From Catalinimonas alkaloidigena (GTDB taxonomy: Bacteria; Bacteroidota; Bacteroidia; Cytophagales; Cyclobacteriaceae), in contig NZ_JAQFIL010000001.1 in assembly GCF_029504655.1 (NCBI RefSeq), positions 1,927,001 to 1,991,000 of the forward strand: DNA of 64,000 nucleotides, read 5' to 3'. The position numbers and the translations under genes are program-made. Positions 17,513 to 27,485 of this stretch are shown here, in pieces (within the stretch, counting starts at the first letter, position 1; every line of letters starts with the position of its first letter). A model generated the notes under the pieces. It did not search any database and had not been told where the DNA came from. It saw only the letters and a program-made list of their open reading frames with translations.

Positions 17513-17671
17513 TAAAGGTTGCTATCTCTAAAAAACTGCCTATTATTTTAGTAAATTGATACTATTTACTTTATTTTATTGTTTGTATTGTAATTTTTAC
17601 ACCAAAATTACTTCAAGCCAGGGATATTTTGCGCATTTGCTCCTTTACTAGGAAAAGGCATACTACAGCAA

Positions 17672-18721
17672 ATGATAAATTATAAGAACTTTGGTGTGGA
17701 AGACTTTCTGGCAGATGAATATTTCAGAAAGTGGGTATACCAGGAAAATGAATCTATCCAGAATTTCTGGATAAACTGGCTGGAGGAAAATCCGGAAAAG
17801 AGATTTGTAGTAGAAGAGGCTCGGCAAATCCTCAGAAAAGTAAGGTTTCAATATTATCCTGCTTCTAAAGCGGATTTGGAGGAGGTATGGTCAAAGATTG
17901 AAAGCAGGAGAAGCAAACAGGGCAGTGTTGGGCCTGAAATCACACACCCTTTCGCCCAAGCAAAGAAGGACAACTTTAGAAAAAGGAGGATGCTTATCGG
18001 GCTTGCAGCCTCATTGCTGATAGGCGCACTCCTGCTGGTCTATCAGGTCAGAGATAAGGACCATTATGAAACTTATTCAACTGCCTACGGACAGACCCGC
18101 GATATCATGCTGCCGGACAGAACAAGAATAAGCCTGAATGCTAATTCAAGCTTGAAGTTCAACAAAGGCTGGCGTTCCATTCAAAAAAGAGAGGTGTGGC
18201 TGGACGGTGAAGCTTTCTTTGAAGTAGAAAAAATACAAAATTCTGAGGGTGAGAACATCTCCTTTCTAGTACATACCGGGGAAATGGAAGTAGAAGTTCT
18301 GGGTACTCGCTTCAATGTTAACGCAAGACGCGGCAAGACTGAAGTAGTCTTAAATAGCGGAGAAGTGAAGTTAAACCTGGCACATGAAAAAGAACCCGAG
18401 GTATGGATGACCCCCGGGGATATGGTGGTCTTTGCAAAGAATGAAAAGGTAGTGCACAAGAAACAGGTAAACCCCTCCGATTATTCCTCATGGAGAAATA
18501 ATATGCTGGTTTTCAATGGATCTAGCCTCTCCGAAGTAAAAAGCCTGCTTGAAGATTTTTACGGCTATGAGGTGCTTATTCAAGACGAGGTCTTGCTGGA
18601 GCGAAGGTTTACCGGCCGTTTTCCATCAGACAAAGTAGCACTCATGCTGGATGCCCTTGAAGCTTCATTAGGAATACAAATAAACGAAAATGACCATCAG
18701 ATTATCATGGATACTAGATAA
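17672..18721 (+). CDS. FecR-family anti-sigma factor
   Basis: A 349-residue anti-sigma factor: cytoplasmic N-terminus (1-100), one membrane helix at about 108-128 (MLIGLAASLLIGALLLVYQV), periplasmic FecR domain at about 140-245 (IMLPDRTRISLNANSSLKF; VWLDGEAFFEVEKIQ; VLGTRFNVNARRGKTEVVLN), and a DUF4974-like C-terminus at about 275-345 (VFNGSSLSEVKSLLEDFYGY). It sits between its sigma gene and SusC, in the standard order for trans-envelope regulation of a polysaccharide locus. Confidence 0.92.
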   Translation: MINYKNFGVEDFLADEYFRKWVYQENESIQNFWINWLEENPEKRFVVEEARQILRKVRFQYYPASKADLEEVWSKIESRRSKQGSVGPEITHPFAQAKKDNFRKRRMLIGLAASLLIGALLLVYQVRDKDHYETYSTAYGQTRDIMLPDRTRISLNANSSLKFNKGWRSIQKREVWLDGEAFFEVEKIQNSEGENISFLVHTGEMEVEVLGTRFNVNARRGKTEVVLNSGEVKLNLAHEKEPEVWMTPGDMVVFAKNEKVVHKKQVNPSDYSSWRNNMLVFNGSSLSEVKSLLEDFYGYEVLIQDEVLLERRFTGRFPSDKVALMLDALEASLGIQINENDHQIIMDTR

Positions 18722-18795
18722 AATACCCCTGCAAAATTTATTGCTTTTGAGCTGAGGGGCAGCTTAAATAATTATTCAAACAAACATACAATAAC

Positions 18796-21700
18796 ATGAA
18801 GAAATGTAGACTATTACTCAATCTAATCTTCGTCGCTTTGCTGCTTTATAATCCGGCAGTGGCCATAGCTCAAAACCTGGCTTTAAATGAAGGCGAACTA
18901 ACCAGGCATGCGGATCAGCAGGAACAGTCTTTGGCTTCCTTGATCTCAGTATTAGAGACTCGCTACCAGGTAAACATCTCCTACGACCATGAAGCCATCA
19001 GTGATAAGCTTGTCAAAACTCCTGCTATTTTTAAAGAGGAGCTTGAAGAAAACCTGGAAATGATACTTGAACCATTTCAGCTCAGGTTTAAAAAACTGGA
19101 AAAAGGCTACTATGTAATACAGGAAGAGAGCTTACAGAATGGGATTAAGAAAATAGAATCAAATCCTTCCTCTCCCGAATCCAAGGGGGCTGATGATAGC
19201 GCCGATGGAGTAGCCTCACCCAGCTTATTCTCATCCCTAGGATCTGTAGTGCAAAAACAGCTGGAGAAATCTATTTCCGGCACAGTCACTGACATAGAAA
19301 ATGACGAGCCACTACCAGGCACGAATGTGGTGGTTAAAGGCACTACCATTGGTACTGTCACTGATATTGATGGAAACTACCGCTTAAGTGTGCCTGATGA
19401 CGCAAGCATACTGGTATTTTCTTCGGTGGGTTATACCTCTGAGGAAATAGAAATTGGTAACCAAACGGTAATTAATGTATCCATGAGTTCAGACATACAA
19501 TCACTCTCTGAGGTGGTAGTCATAGGGTATGGAGCTGTTGAGAAAAAAGATGTTACAGGGGCTATTGCTTCTGTAGAGTCAAAAGACATCGTCAGAGCAA
19601 ACCCCGTACAAGCAGCCAAAGCCATTCAGGGCCAGGTAGCCGGGGTAAATGTAACCAGAGCGAATGGAAGGCCGGGTGCCGGGTATAACATCAACATTCG
19701 GGGACTTAATTCCATCAACTTCTCTAACGAGCCCTTAGTCGTAATTGATGGCGTGATGGGGGGAGACCTGAATGCGCTCAATCCTACCGACATAGAATCG
19801 ATGGATGTATTGAAAGATGCTTCGGCTACAGCAATCTATGGATCCAGGGGCGCTAATGGGGTTATTATTATCTCAACAAAAAGAGGCGCTACAGGGAAAC
19901 CGCAGGTTACTTACGATGGATATGTAGGCGTTAAAACACCCGCTCACTTACCCGATATGCAAAATGCCCAGGAGTTTTACAAAGCCAGCGTTACTGATAA
20001 TGAAATGGATGGCGGATCCCCCCCTACATTAACTACTACCGAACAAGATATGGTAGACAATGGAAAGTCTACCGATTGGGTAGACGAAGTTACTGATCCT
20101 ACTTCACAAACCAGCCATACCGTTTCGGTAGGCGGAGGTAGTGATAATACCAACTATTATTTCTCAGGTGGGTATTTGAAAGAGGGAGGTAACCTCTTAA
20201 ACACCAAGTTTGAGAGGTACAATATTAACGGTAGTATGGACAGTAAACTCAACAATATTGTAAAGGTAGGATTTACGTCCAACTATAGTTTTAGCAATCA
20301 GGTTTTAGGCTCTAACGAAGCACTCAGGAGTGCATACCGCGCAAGACCTACAGGCGTAATTTATTATGATGATATCTTGAATCCAGATGAAAACAAAGAC
20401 TTAGACTGGAACGGATATGCGGTCTGGATGGGTATTGACGATAAGCAGGTACTCAACCCCTTGGTAGAAGCGCATCCCGACAATTTTCAGGATGAAACCA
20501 GAAAAAACAACTTTTTCGGGAACGCATATGTAGAAATAACACCCGTAGAAGGCTTGTCTATCAAATCATCCCTTTCAGCCAGTTTCTTAAATGAGCGTTG
20601 GGGTCAGTTTAGAGGGACATTCACAAAATCTCAAAAAACAACCCGGAACCCAATGGCATATCGTAATACGACTATGCTCTCAAATTTCACATTGGATAAC
20701 ATCATCAGTTATAACAAATCAATTGGAGAGCACGATGTTACGATAACCGGCGTTCAAAGTGCTTTTCAGGAAAGAACAGAGGTAATGAACAGCCGCGTAA
20801 ATAACCTGCCCTATAATTCGTTGTGGTACGCCATGGGGACCTCGTCAACGATAGATGGGTTTAACACCAATCTTGTTGAACGGGCATTGTTATCTTATAT
20901 GGGCAGGGTGATGTATGACTTTCAGGATAAATACCTGCTGACACTTACCGGACGATGGGATGGAGCCTCACAACTCAGTGAAGGTAACCAGTGGGCATTC
21001 TTCCCTTCTGCGGCTATTGCCTGGCGCCTGGGCGACGAAGGGTTTATCCAAAATATCAATACCATTTCTGACGCAAAAATCAGAGTGAGCTATGGTTTTG
21101 TAGGCAACAGTTCTGTAGCACCTTATAGTACCCTGGCTAATCTGATCAATACCGGCTATGATTTTGGCGGAACACCCGCCTTTGGATTTGCGCCCGGAAA
21201 CCTGGGAAACAAAGACCTGGTATGGGAAAAGAGTCAGGAATTAAATATTGGCATGGACCTGGGCTTAATACAAAACAGGATTTATACTTCCCTGGAAATT
21301 TACAACCGAAAAACGGTGGACTTGATACTGAGTCAGAAGATACCTACTTCCACCGGATATGGAGAAGTGATTAGCAATATAGGAGAGGTAAATAATAAGG
21401 GGGTGGAATTAGCATTAACTACGATAAACGTGGCTAACACTAATTTCAAATGGAGTACCAACATAAACTTCTCTACCAACAAAAACGAGATTCTTGAGCT
21501 GTACGGAGGTGGCATTGATGAAGATATAGGCAACAAACTTTTTGTAGGCGAGCCCCTGGGCGCCAATTATGACTATGAATTTGATGGAATATGGCAACTG
21601 GATGAAGCCGATGAAGCTGAGGTTTATGAACAGGTGCCTGGCTCAGTGAAAGTCGTAGATCAGAATGACGACGGCTTGATTACCAGTGACGAAGACAGAG

Positions 21701-22182
21701 TGGTATTGGGCTCTACACAACCCAAATGGTTGATGGGTATTACGAATAGGTTCACGTTCAACCAGTTTGATCTGTCTTTTTTGATATATACCAGCCAGGG
21801 AGCACAGTACAGGAATAGTATGTTAAGCGGAACCATGGGAGAAGTGCAGAGAGGCCGCTACAATGCCCTTGACCTGAATTACTGGACTTCAGAAAACCCT
21901 ACCAATGATTACTACAGTGGGGCAGTGTCCAACCCCTATCGGGGGGCTATCCAGTATCAGGATGCCAGCTTCCTTAGGATTTCTGACATTACTTTGGGCT
22001 ATACCTTATCTGATACTATGCTGAATAGGTTGGGGTTATCTAACTTCAGGGCATACACCCAGGTAATCAACCCCTTTGTTTTTCACAATTTTGATGGCAT
22101 GGACCCTGAGTATAATACAGGTACCTACAATGATGATGTGCCTTCAGCTACTTATTTGATAGGTATCAATCTGTCATTCTAA
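18796..22182 (+). CDS. SusC-like TonB-dependent receptor with STN domain
   Basis: A 1128-residue outer-membrane transporter. Order: signal peptide (1-26), STN domain at about 45-115 (SLASLISVLETRYQVNISYD), carboxypeptidase-D-like domain at about 155-230 (GTNVVVKGTTIGTVTDIDGN), plug with VVVIGYGAVEKKDVTGAIAS and DVLKDASATAIYGSRGANG, then the barrel ending in LIGINLSF. A linker rich in Ser and Pro between the STN and carboxypeptidase-like domains is longer than in the first SusC. The STN domain links it to the adjacent FecR. With SusD and GH92 downstream, an alpha-mannose-containing glycan is the likely cargo. Confidence 0.94.
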   Translation: MKKCRLLLNLIFVALLLYNPAVAIAQNLALNEGELTRHADQQEQSLASLISVLETRYQVNISYDHEAISDKLVKTPAIFKEELEENLEMILEPFQLRFKKLEKGYYVIQEESLQNGIKKIESNPSSPESKGADDSADGVASPSLFSSLGSVVQKQLEKSISGTVTDIENDEPLPGTNVVVKGTTIGTVTDIDGNYRLSVPDDASILVFSSVGYTSEEIEIGNQTVINVSMSSDIQSLSEVVVIGYGAVEKKDVTGAIASVESKDIVRANPVQAAKAIQGQVAGVNVTRANGRPGAGYNINIRGLNSINFSNEPLVVIDGVMGGDLNALNPTDIESMDVLKDASATAIYGSRGANGVIIISTKRGATGKPQVTYDGYVGVKTPAHLPDMQNAQEFYKASVTDNEMDGGSPPTLTTTEQDMVDNGKSTDWVDEVTDPTSQTSHTVSVGGGSDNTNYYFSGGYLKEGGNLLNTKFERYNINGSMDSKLNNIVKVGFTSNYSFSNQVLGSNEALRSAYRARPTGVIYYDDILNPDENKDLDWNGYAVWMGIDDKQVLNPLVEAHPDNFQDETRKNNFFGNAYVEITPVEGLSIKSSLSASFLNERWGQFRGTFTKSQKTTRNPMAYRNTTMLSNFTLDNIISYNKSIGEHDVTITGVQSAFQERTEVMNSRVNNLPYNSLWYAMGTSSTIDGFNTNLVERALLSYMGRVMYDFQDKYLLTLTGRWDGASQLSEGNQWAFFPSAAIAWRLGDEGFIQNINTISDAKIRVSYGFVGNSSVAPYSTLANLINTGYDFGGTPAFGFAPGNLGNKDLVWEKSQELNIGMDLGLIQNRIYTSLEIYNRKTVDLILSQKIPTSTGYGEVISNIGEVNNKGVELALTTINVANTNFKWSTNINFSTNKNEILELYGGGIDEDIGNKLFVGEPLGANYDYEFDGIWQLDEADEAEVYEQVPGSVKVVDQNDDGLITSDEDRVVLGSTQPKWLMGITNRFTFNQFDLSFLIYTSQGAQYRNSMLSGTMGEVQRGRYNALDLNYWTSENPTNDYYSGAVSNPYRGAIQYQDASFLRISDITLGYTLSDTMLNRLGLSNFRAYTQVINPFVFHNFDGMDPEYNTGTYNDDVPSATYLIGINLSF

Positions 22183-22215
22183 ACATATTGAGTCAAACAC
22201 TAAAATGCATTCAAG

Positions 22216-24048
22216 ATGAAAATAACGATAATAAGACAATATGTGATCATATTTCTACTGATGTTTTTCGGCACGGGCTGTGAAGATTTTTTAGAAGAAG
22301 ATTCTATATCCAATCAGACATCCGATGGTTATTATGTAGATGCCAAAGGGTATGAAGATTTGGTGCGTTCCTCCTATACCTTGTTACGGGACATCCACCG
22401 TGCCCGCGACCTGGTACTGCAGGGAACTGATCTGTTTACTACCCTGGGGTGGTCTGAAGCCGTAAGTGGAGGATCTCAGGGAAGCGCCCTTAATGCTTAC
22501 GATATCAGGCTTAACTCCTCCGTAGGCGGGTTAGCCACCTTGTGGGATTTACTGTATCGGGAAATAGGCAGAACCAATACGATCATCGGCAGGGAAGATG
22601 ATATTACAGATATGGACGAAGACCTAAAGGCAATACGGGTAGGAGAGGCTAAATTCCTGCGTGCATTTTCCTACTTTTACCTGGTACAGCAGTGGGGCGA
22701 CGTGCCCATGCCCTTGGAAGAGGCTACCAGTGCAAACAGGGAAGTAAATAAGGTGGCTGCTTCTGAAATTTATTCCCAAATTCTTAGTGACTTAACCGAG
22801 GCAGAGGCTGTACTTCCTGAAAAAGACGCAACAGAATATGGGAGGGCTACCAAAGGGGCAGCACAGTTTTTACTGGCCCGGGTTTACCTTACCCGTGGAT
22901 GGAACTACAATAATTCGCTGGGAGGAACGGCTGAAGATTTTGACAAAGCAGTAGAATATGCTGATAAGGTAATCAGTGCATACCCGCTGGAACCGGAGTA
23001 TAAGAATTTATTCCCTCTACACTCAGAAAATCCCCTGGAAGAAACCTTCCCCACCCAAAATGCAGAAAATGATGAAATCGTTTTTGCAGTCCAGTATAGC
23101 GATGACGTGCTCACCAACAATGGAGACCCCAGTGTTGAATCTTATCCAGGCAATGATGCACATTCTATTTTTGGAGGAAATGCGGAAGATATTCCCGGCG
23201 AATTGGGTAGAACCAGCGATTACAACAGACATTTGCCTCATTTTATTACCACACCAGCTACCTACCGGCTTTTTGATCCGGAACTGGATACCCGCTATCA
23301 TCATAATTTTGTAGAAGCCATGTATGCTCTTTCTGATGTAAATGGTTTTTCTCCAAGCGGAAATGGAAATACGATTGACATCGCCCAGGGAGATACAGTA
23401 CTCTATTTCAGGCCCTGGGATGATCCTGCGGAACCCTCAGAAAAAGGGTTGGACGTAGGGGGGGACAAACCCTATGCGGTGATCAATACCGATGAAATAG
23501 GTATTCTTGAAGAAAGCCCTTATCACGATAGGTTCAAAACTCCTCTGATGTGGAAATTCTGGGAGCCAGGCATTCCCTATTCAGATTCAGAAGGAACTTT
23601 TGACCTGGCATTGTTCCGCTCTGCCGAAGCTTATCTGATTGCCGCCGAAGCAATCGTAAAAGGGGCTGCCGCTGGCAATCTGGGTGGTGCCGATGTGTAT
23701 TACAATGCCGTGGTTGACCGGGCACTGGGAGCCAATGCGGGAAGCGAGCCAATGATGGCTGCAAATCCTGCCGAACTGGGAACGCTGGAAGCTGTTTCCT
23801 ACAGAGCTACTCCTGGCAATATTGATATCGATATGATCCTGGATGAGCGTGCCAGAGAGTTGATGGGTGAATACGTGCGCTGGTATGATCTGAAACGAAC
23901 CGGAAAACTCATTGAGCGTACTAGCCTGATGAATCCCTGGACGGCTCAGGTAGGGCAAATGGAAGAGAAACACTATCTGCGCCCCATACCTCAACATGAG
24001 ATAGACCGTTCGTTACCTTCTATTGCACAAAATTCTGGGTATAATTAA
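22216..24048 (+). CDS. SusD/RagB-like surface lipoprotein
   Basis: A 610-residue lipoprotein partner of the preceding SusC. The lipobox is in FLLMFFGTGC, followed by the family start EDFLEEDSISNQTSDGYY. Conserved features include GEAKFLRAFSYFYLVQQWGD, RATKGAAQFLLARVYLT, DERARELMGEYVRWYDLKRT and the C-terminal LRPIPQHEID with a final NSGYN. It is about 100 residues longer than the first SusD because of loops in the middle. A strong terminator follows 18 bp after the stop, so the GH92 gene downstream probably has a separate promoter. Confidence 0.93.
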   Translation: MKITIIRQYVIIFLLMFFGTGCEDFLEEDSISNQTSDGYYVDAKGYEDLVRSSYTLLRDIHRARDLVLQGTDLFTTLGWSEAVSGGSQGSALNAYDIRLNSSVGGLATLWDLLYREIGRTNTIIGREDDITDMDEDLKAIRVGEAKFLRAFSYFYLVQQWGDVPMPLEEATSANREVNKVAASEIYSQILSDLTEAEAVLPEKDATEYGRATKGAAQFLLARVYLTRGWNYNNSLGGTAEDFDKAVEYADKVISAYPLEPEYKNLFPLHSENPLEETFPTQNAENDEIVFAVQYSDDVLTNNGDPSVESYPGNDAHSIFGGNAEDIPGELGRTSDYNRHLPHFITTPATYRLFDPELDTRYHHNFVEAMYALSDVNGFSPSGNGNTIDIAQGDTVLYFRPWDDPAEPSEKGLDVGGDKPYAVINTDEIGILEESPYHDRFKTPLMWKFWEPGIPYSDSEGTFDLALFRSAEAYLIAAEAIVKGAAAGNLGGADVYYNAVVDRALGANAGSEPMMAANPAELGTLEAVSYRATPGNIDIDMILDERARELMGEYVRWYDLKRTGKLIERTSLMNPWTAQVGQMEEKHYLRPIPQHEIDRSLPSIAQNSGYN

Positions 24049-24065
24049 TCTATTAAGTATATATG

Positions 24066-24118
24066 AAGGACTTGTTCCACAAAACAATATTAAATTGGCG
24101 GGACAAGTCCTTTTTTTC
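24066..24118 (+). terminator. intrinsic terminator after the second SusCD pair
   Basis: AAGGACTTGTTCC (24066-24078) pairs with GGACAAGTCCTT (24101-24112), with one bulged T, and the right arm runs directly into a tract of T residues ending at 24117. A strong terminator between SusD and GH92. Confidence 0.8.
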
Positions 24119-24179
24119 TACTTAGCTTTAAGAAGAATAAATGTAAGACGATCATACAATCTGATAAAACTCTTTACGA

Positions 24180-26573
24180 ATGCATTTTCAAAAACTGCTT
24201 ACCATTCTACTGCTGACGGGTATATGTACCCTACTGCCCGAATTCACCAGTGCACAAAGCAAAAACGAATTTATCAATACAGAAAAGTTAGCTCCGGTTG
24301 ATCTGGTATATCCCCATCTGGATGCTGCCAATTCGCGTTGGTTTTTCTTCTCTTCGGCCTGCCGTCCCTTTGGCATGGTGAACCTGAGTCCGGACATGGC
24401 CATAGATGGTGCCTGGAACTCAGGATACCGATATGTGGAAGACAGTATCTATTTTTTCAGCCATATCCATGCCTGGCAAATGTCGGGGATTCCTATGCTG
24501 CCTACTACGGGAGAGTTCAAAGGGCACCTGGGACCGGACAGCTATAAATCAGCCTACCAGCATAACAAAGAAGAAGCGACCCCCGGATATCATCGGGTTT
24601 TTCTGGAAGATTATGATATCCTGGCAGAGCTGACTTCCACCACCCGGGTGGGCTTTCACCGCTATACCTTTCCCGAATCTGACGAAAGCCAAATTCTGCT
24701 GGATCTGGGAACGGTTTTAGGCCCTTCCGGCACGCAATCCGGATCTGCGAAAAAAGTGTCAGCTACCGAGATAGCGGGGCATGCTACGATGGAGCCCACC
24801 GGTAGGCGCCCCCAGCCGCTTGATGTGTATTATGTGATTCAGTTGGATAAACCTTTCCGCGCCATGAAAGGCTGGCAGGACAAAGAACTGTTAGGCGAAG
24901 TAGCAGAATTTGAAGGAGAAGGAGGCGGTATTTATATGGAATTTGACACTGAAGCAGAGGAAGAAATTCTGATGAAAGTGGGCATATCCTATGTGAGTAT
25001 AGAGCAGGCCAGACTTAACCTGGAAACTGAATTACCACACTGGGTTTTTGATGAAATAGTTGAAGCATCCAAAGAAGAGTGGAACCAGACATTAAGTAAA
25101 ATTGAAATAGAAGGCGGCAGTTTTCTGGAAAAAAGAAGATTTTATACTGACCTCTGGCATGCCTTGCAAGGGCGGAGGATCATCAGTGATGTAAATGGAA
25201 AATATTGTGACAGGACCGGAGGGAAAAAGCGTATAGGGCAGATTCCGCTGGATGACAACGATAAACCTGCTTTTAACCACTACAATTCTGATTCTTTCTG
25301 GGGAGCACAATGGACCATCTCCACGCTCTGGCAACTGGCCTACCCTGAAATAGCGGAAGATTTTGTGAATTCTATGTTGCTGATGTACGATGATGGCGGA
25401 CTGATACCCCGCGGCCCATCCGGCGGAAACTATACCTATGTGATGACAGGCGCGTCTTCCACTCCTTTTATCGTAGGAGCTTATATGAAAGGTATCCGGG
25501 GCTATGAGGTTGACAAAGCCTACGAAGGGTTGAAGAAAAATCATATGCCGGGTGGCATCATGGCAAGAGCAGGCTATGAACATAATACTGAAAAAGGTGG
25601 CGGATTGGAGTATTATTTGGATAGAGGTTATATTCCCTATCCGATGGATGATAAAAGGTGGGGTGGGCATCAGGATGGCGCCGGACAAACGCTGGAATAT
25701 GCTTACCAGGACTGGTGTCTGGCGCAAATGGCAAAATCATTAGGCAGGGAGGAAGACTATGCGTATTTCATGGAAAGATCAGATAACTGGAAAAACCTGC
25801 TTGATCCGGAAACTGGGTGGATCAGACCGCGGGAAAGAGATGGTAGCTGGCGTTCTCCTTTTGACCCTTATGCGCATCAGAAAGGCTTTGTAGAGTCTAA
25901 CAGTGCCCAGTCTACCTGGTATGTACCGCATGACCTGGCCGGGCTGGCTGAGGAAATGGGAGGCAGGGAGATTATGGCCCAAAAACTAGAAAAAAGTTTT
26001 GAAGAAGCTGCCAAACAGGACTTCACTGCCGGTAAATCGCATGACCAGGAGTTACAGGCAGAACTTCGAAGAGTGCCAATCAACTACGGAAATCAACCTT
26101 CTATCCAGACGGCTTTTGTATTCAACCATATCGGCTATCCATGGCTTACCCAATACTGGTCAAGAGAGGTTATTGAGAAAGCTTTTTCTGATCTTTCTCC
26201 TCAGAGAGGTTATAATGGAGATGAAGACCAGGGGTTGATGGGTGCGCTTTCGGTACTCATGAAAATGGGAATCTTTGAGATGAAAAGCGGGAATGAAACA
26301 GAGCCGCAATACGAACTGGGTAGCCCTCTTTTTGATAAAGTTACAGTGCATTTGAATCCGGACTTTTATCCAGGAGAGAAATTAGTGATAGAAGCAAAAA
26401 ATACCAGCTCCAACAACCGCTACATACAGTCGGCTACGCTGAATGGGGAGTCACTGAACACACCATTTGTTCCTCATAAAAGTCTGGTTAAGGGTAGTGT
26501 ATTACGATTGGAAATGGGAGATATGCCTCAAAAAGAATGGGGTAAAGGAGAAAAAACATTAAGGGGGAAATAA
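24180..26573 (+). CDS. GH92 family exo-alpha-mannosidase
   Basis: A 797-residue secreted protein (signal to about residue 25, ending FTSAQS). It matches GH92, calcium-dependent inverting exo-alpha-mannosidases acting in the periplasm or at the cell surface. The N-terminal beta-sandwich begins with AANSRWFFFSSACRPFGMVN. The helical barrel carries SDSFWGAQWTISTLWQLAYP, the acid-region motif VESNSAQSTWYVPHDLAG (Glu near 572) and the base-region motif GDEDQGLMGALSVL (near 680). Usual GH92 enzymes read EGN and GNEDCGQMSAW at these sites, so this is a divergent member. Linkage specificity cannot be read from sequence. It follows a SusCD pair and precedes DUF1080 and Gfo/Idh genes. Confidence 0.88.
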   Translation: MHFQKLLTILLLTGICTLLPEFTSAQSKNEFINTEKLAPVDLVYPHLDAANSRWFFFSSACRPFGMVNLSPDMAIDGAWNSGYRYVEDSIYFFSHIHAWQMSGIPMLPTTGEFKGHLGPDSYKSAYQHNKEEATPGYHRVFLEDYDILAELTSTTRVGFHRYTFPESDESQILLDLGTVLGPSGTQSGSAKKVSATEIAGHATMEPTGRRPQPLDVYYVIQLDKPFRAMKGWQDKELLGEVAEFEGEGGGIYMEFDTEAEEEILMKVGISYVSIEQARLNLETELPHWVFDEIVEASKEEWNQTLSKIEIEGGSFLEKRRFYTDLWHALQGRRIISDVNGKYCDRTGGKKRIGQIPLDDNDKPAFNHYNSDSFWGAQWTISTLWQLAYPEIAEDFVNSMLLMYDDGGLIPRGPSGGNYTYVMTGASSTPFIVGAYMKGIRGYEVDKAYEGLKKNHMPGGIMARAGYEHNTEKGGGLEYYLDRGYIPYPMDDKRWGGHQDGAGQTLEYAYQDWCLAQMAKSLGREEDYAYFMERSDNWKNLLDPETGWIRPRERDGSWRSPFDPYAHQKGFVESNSAQSTWYVPHDLAGLAEEMGGREIMAQKLEKSFEEAAKQDFTAGKSHDQELQAELRRVPINYGNQPSIQTAFVFNHIGYPWLTQYWSREVIEKAFSDLSPQRGYNGDEDQGLMGALSVLMKMGIFEMKSGNETEPQYELGSPLFDKVTVHLNPDFYPGEKLVIEAKNTSSNNRYIQSATLNGESLNTPFVPHKSLVKGSVLRLEMGDMPQKEWGKGEKTLRGK

Positions 26574-26741
26574 TCTCCGGTATGTAAAATATTGATGAGA
26601 TCGTTTCCAGCTGGCGTGTAGACTATTTTAATGACCTATTGAATTTCGTAATTGAACGTCATCTTCATAAGCTTTTCGGCTTTTTTTAAGAAAAATAGGT
26701 TATTTTGCTGGTTAATTAATTAGTAATAAAAAATTATTTAG

Positions 26742-27368
26742 ATGAAAATGTATATTTTAATATTTGCCTCTTTGATCTTTAGTAGCTTTATAAGTCAGCC
26801 TCTGAAATGGGTTGATTTATTTGATGGAAAATCATTGGAAGGCTGGACAAATCCTTATGATCATGGTGAGGCCAGGGTAGTGGATGGAGAGATTCATCTG
26901 GTCGCTGATGAAAAGTTTTTCCTCACCACTGAAGAAACTTACTCAGATTTTATCTTTGAGGCTGAAGTTAAGCTGCCTGAAGGAAAATCTAACTCAGGGT
27001 TTATGTTTCGCTGCCATGTAGAGCCCAATAAAGTTTATGGATATCAGGCAGAAGTAGATCCTACTGAGCGAGCCTGGTCGGGTGGGCTTTATGATGAAGG
27101 GCGCCGCAAGTGGCTTCATCCGCAAAAGCCAGATGATTCTCCTTCCGGAGATGAATTCCGGGCTAAGACGAAAGGAGCGCTCAAACGCCATGACTGGAAC
27201 AAATATCGCATCCATGCCGAAGGTGATCGTTTGCGTATTTATGTGAACGATGTCCTTTGCACAGATTACAGGGACGATATGGATGCAGAAGGGCACATTG
27301 CTTTGCAACACCATGGTGAAGATGGACAGGTTTATAAATTCCGTAATATCCGGATTCAGGAACTATAA
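26742..27368 (+). CDS. DUF1080 protein (3-keto-disaccharide hydrolase family)
   Basis: A 208-residue exported protein with a short signal peptide and one concanavalin-like jelly-roll domain, the DUF1080 / 3-keto-disaccharide hydrolase family. Signatures: WVDLFDGKSLEGWTN near the start, then DFIFEAEVKLPEGKSNSGFM, YGYQAEVDPTERAWSGGLYD, and the C-terminal GHIALQHHGEDGQVYKFRNI. Known members cleave glycosidic bonds after C3 oxidation of the sugar. A Gfo/Idh oxidoreductase that could provide that oxidation lies 117 bp downstream, which supports a shared oxidation-assisted cleavage role. Confidence 0.85.
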   Translation: MKMYILIFASLIFSSFISQPLKWVDLFDGKSLEGWTNPYDHGEARVVDGEIHLVADEKFFLTTEETYSDFIFEAEVKLPEGKSNSGFMFRCHVEPNKVYGYQAEVDPTERAWSGGLYDEGRRKWLHPQKPDDSPSGDEFRAKTKGALKRHDWNKYRIHAEGDRLRIYVNDVLCTDYRDDMDAEGHIALQHHGEDGQVYKFRNIRIQEL

Positions 27369-27485
27369 AAGCCTGAAGGAGCAGAGGTAGTTAGCACATC
27401 AGCTGAAAATTTTCTGCTTTATTGTCAGGCTTATTCAGGGAGTTTTTTTTAAATAACACATCTTTAAAATTATAATATATTCAGT

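Noticed and set aside
27369..27432. Terminator after the DUF1080 gene
   Set aside because: AAGCCTGA/TCAGGCTT arms are perfect but 48 bases apart, and the T-run is about 10 bases further on, so the call would be weak.
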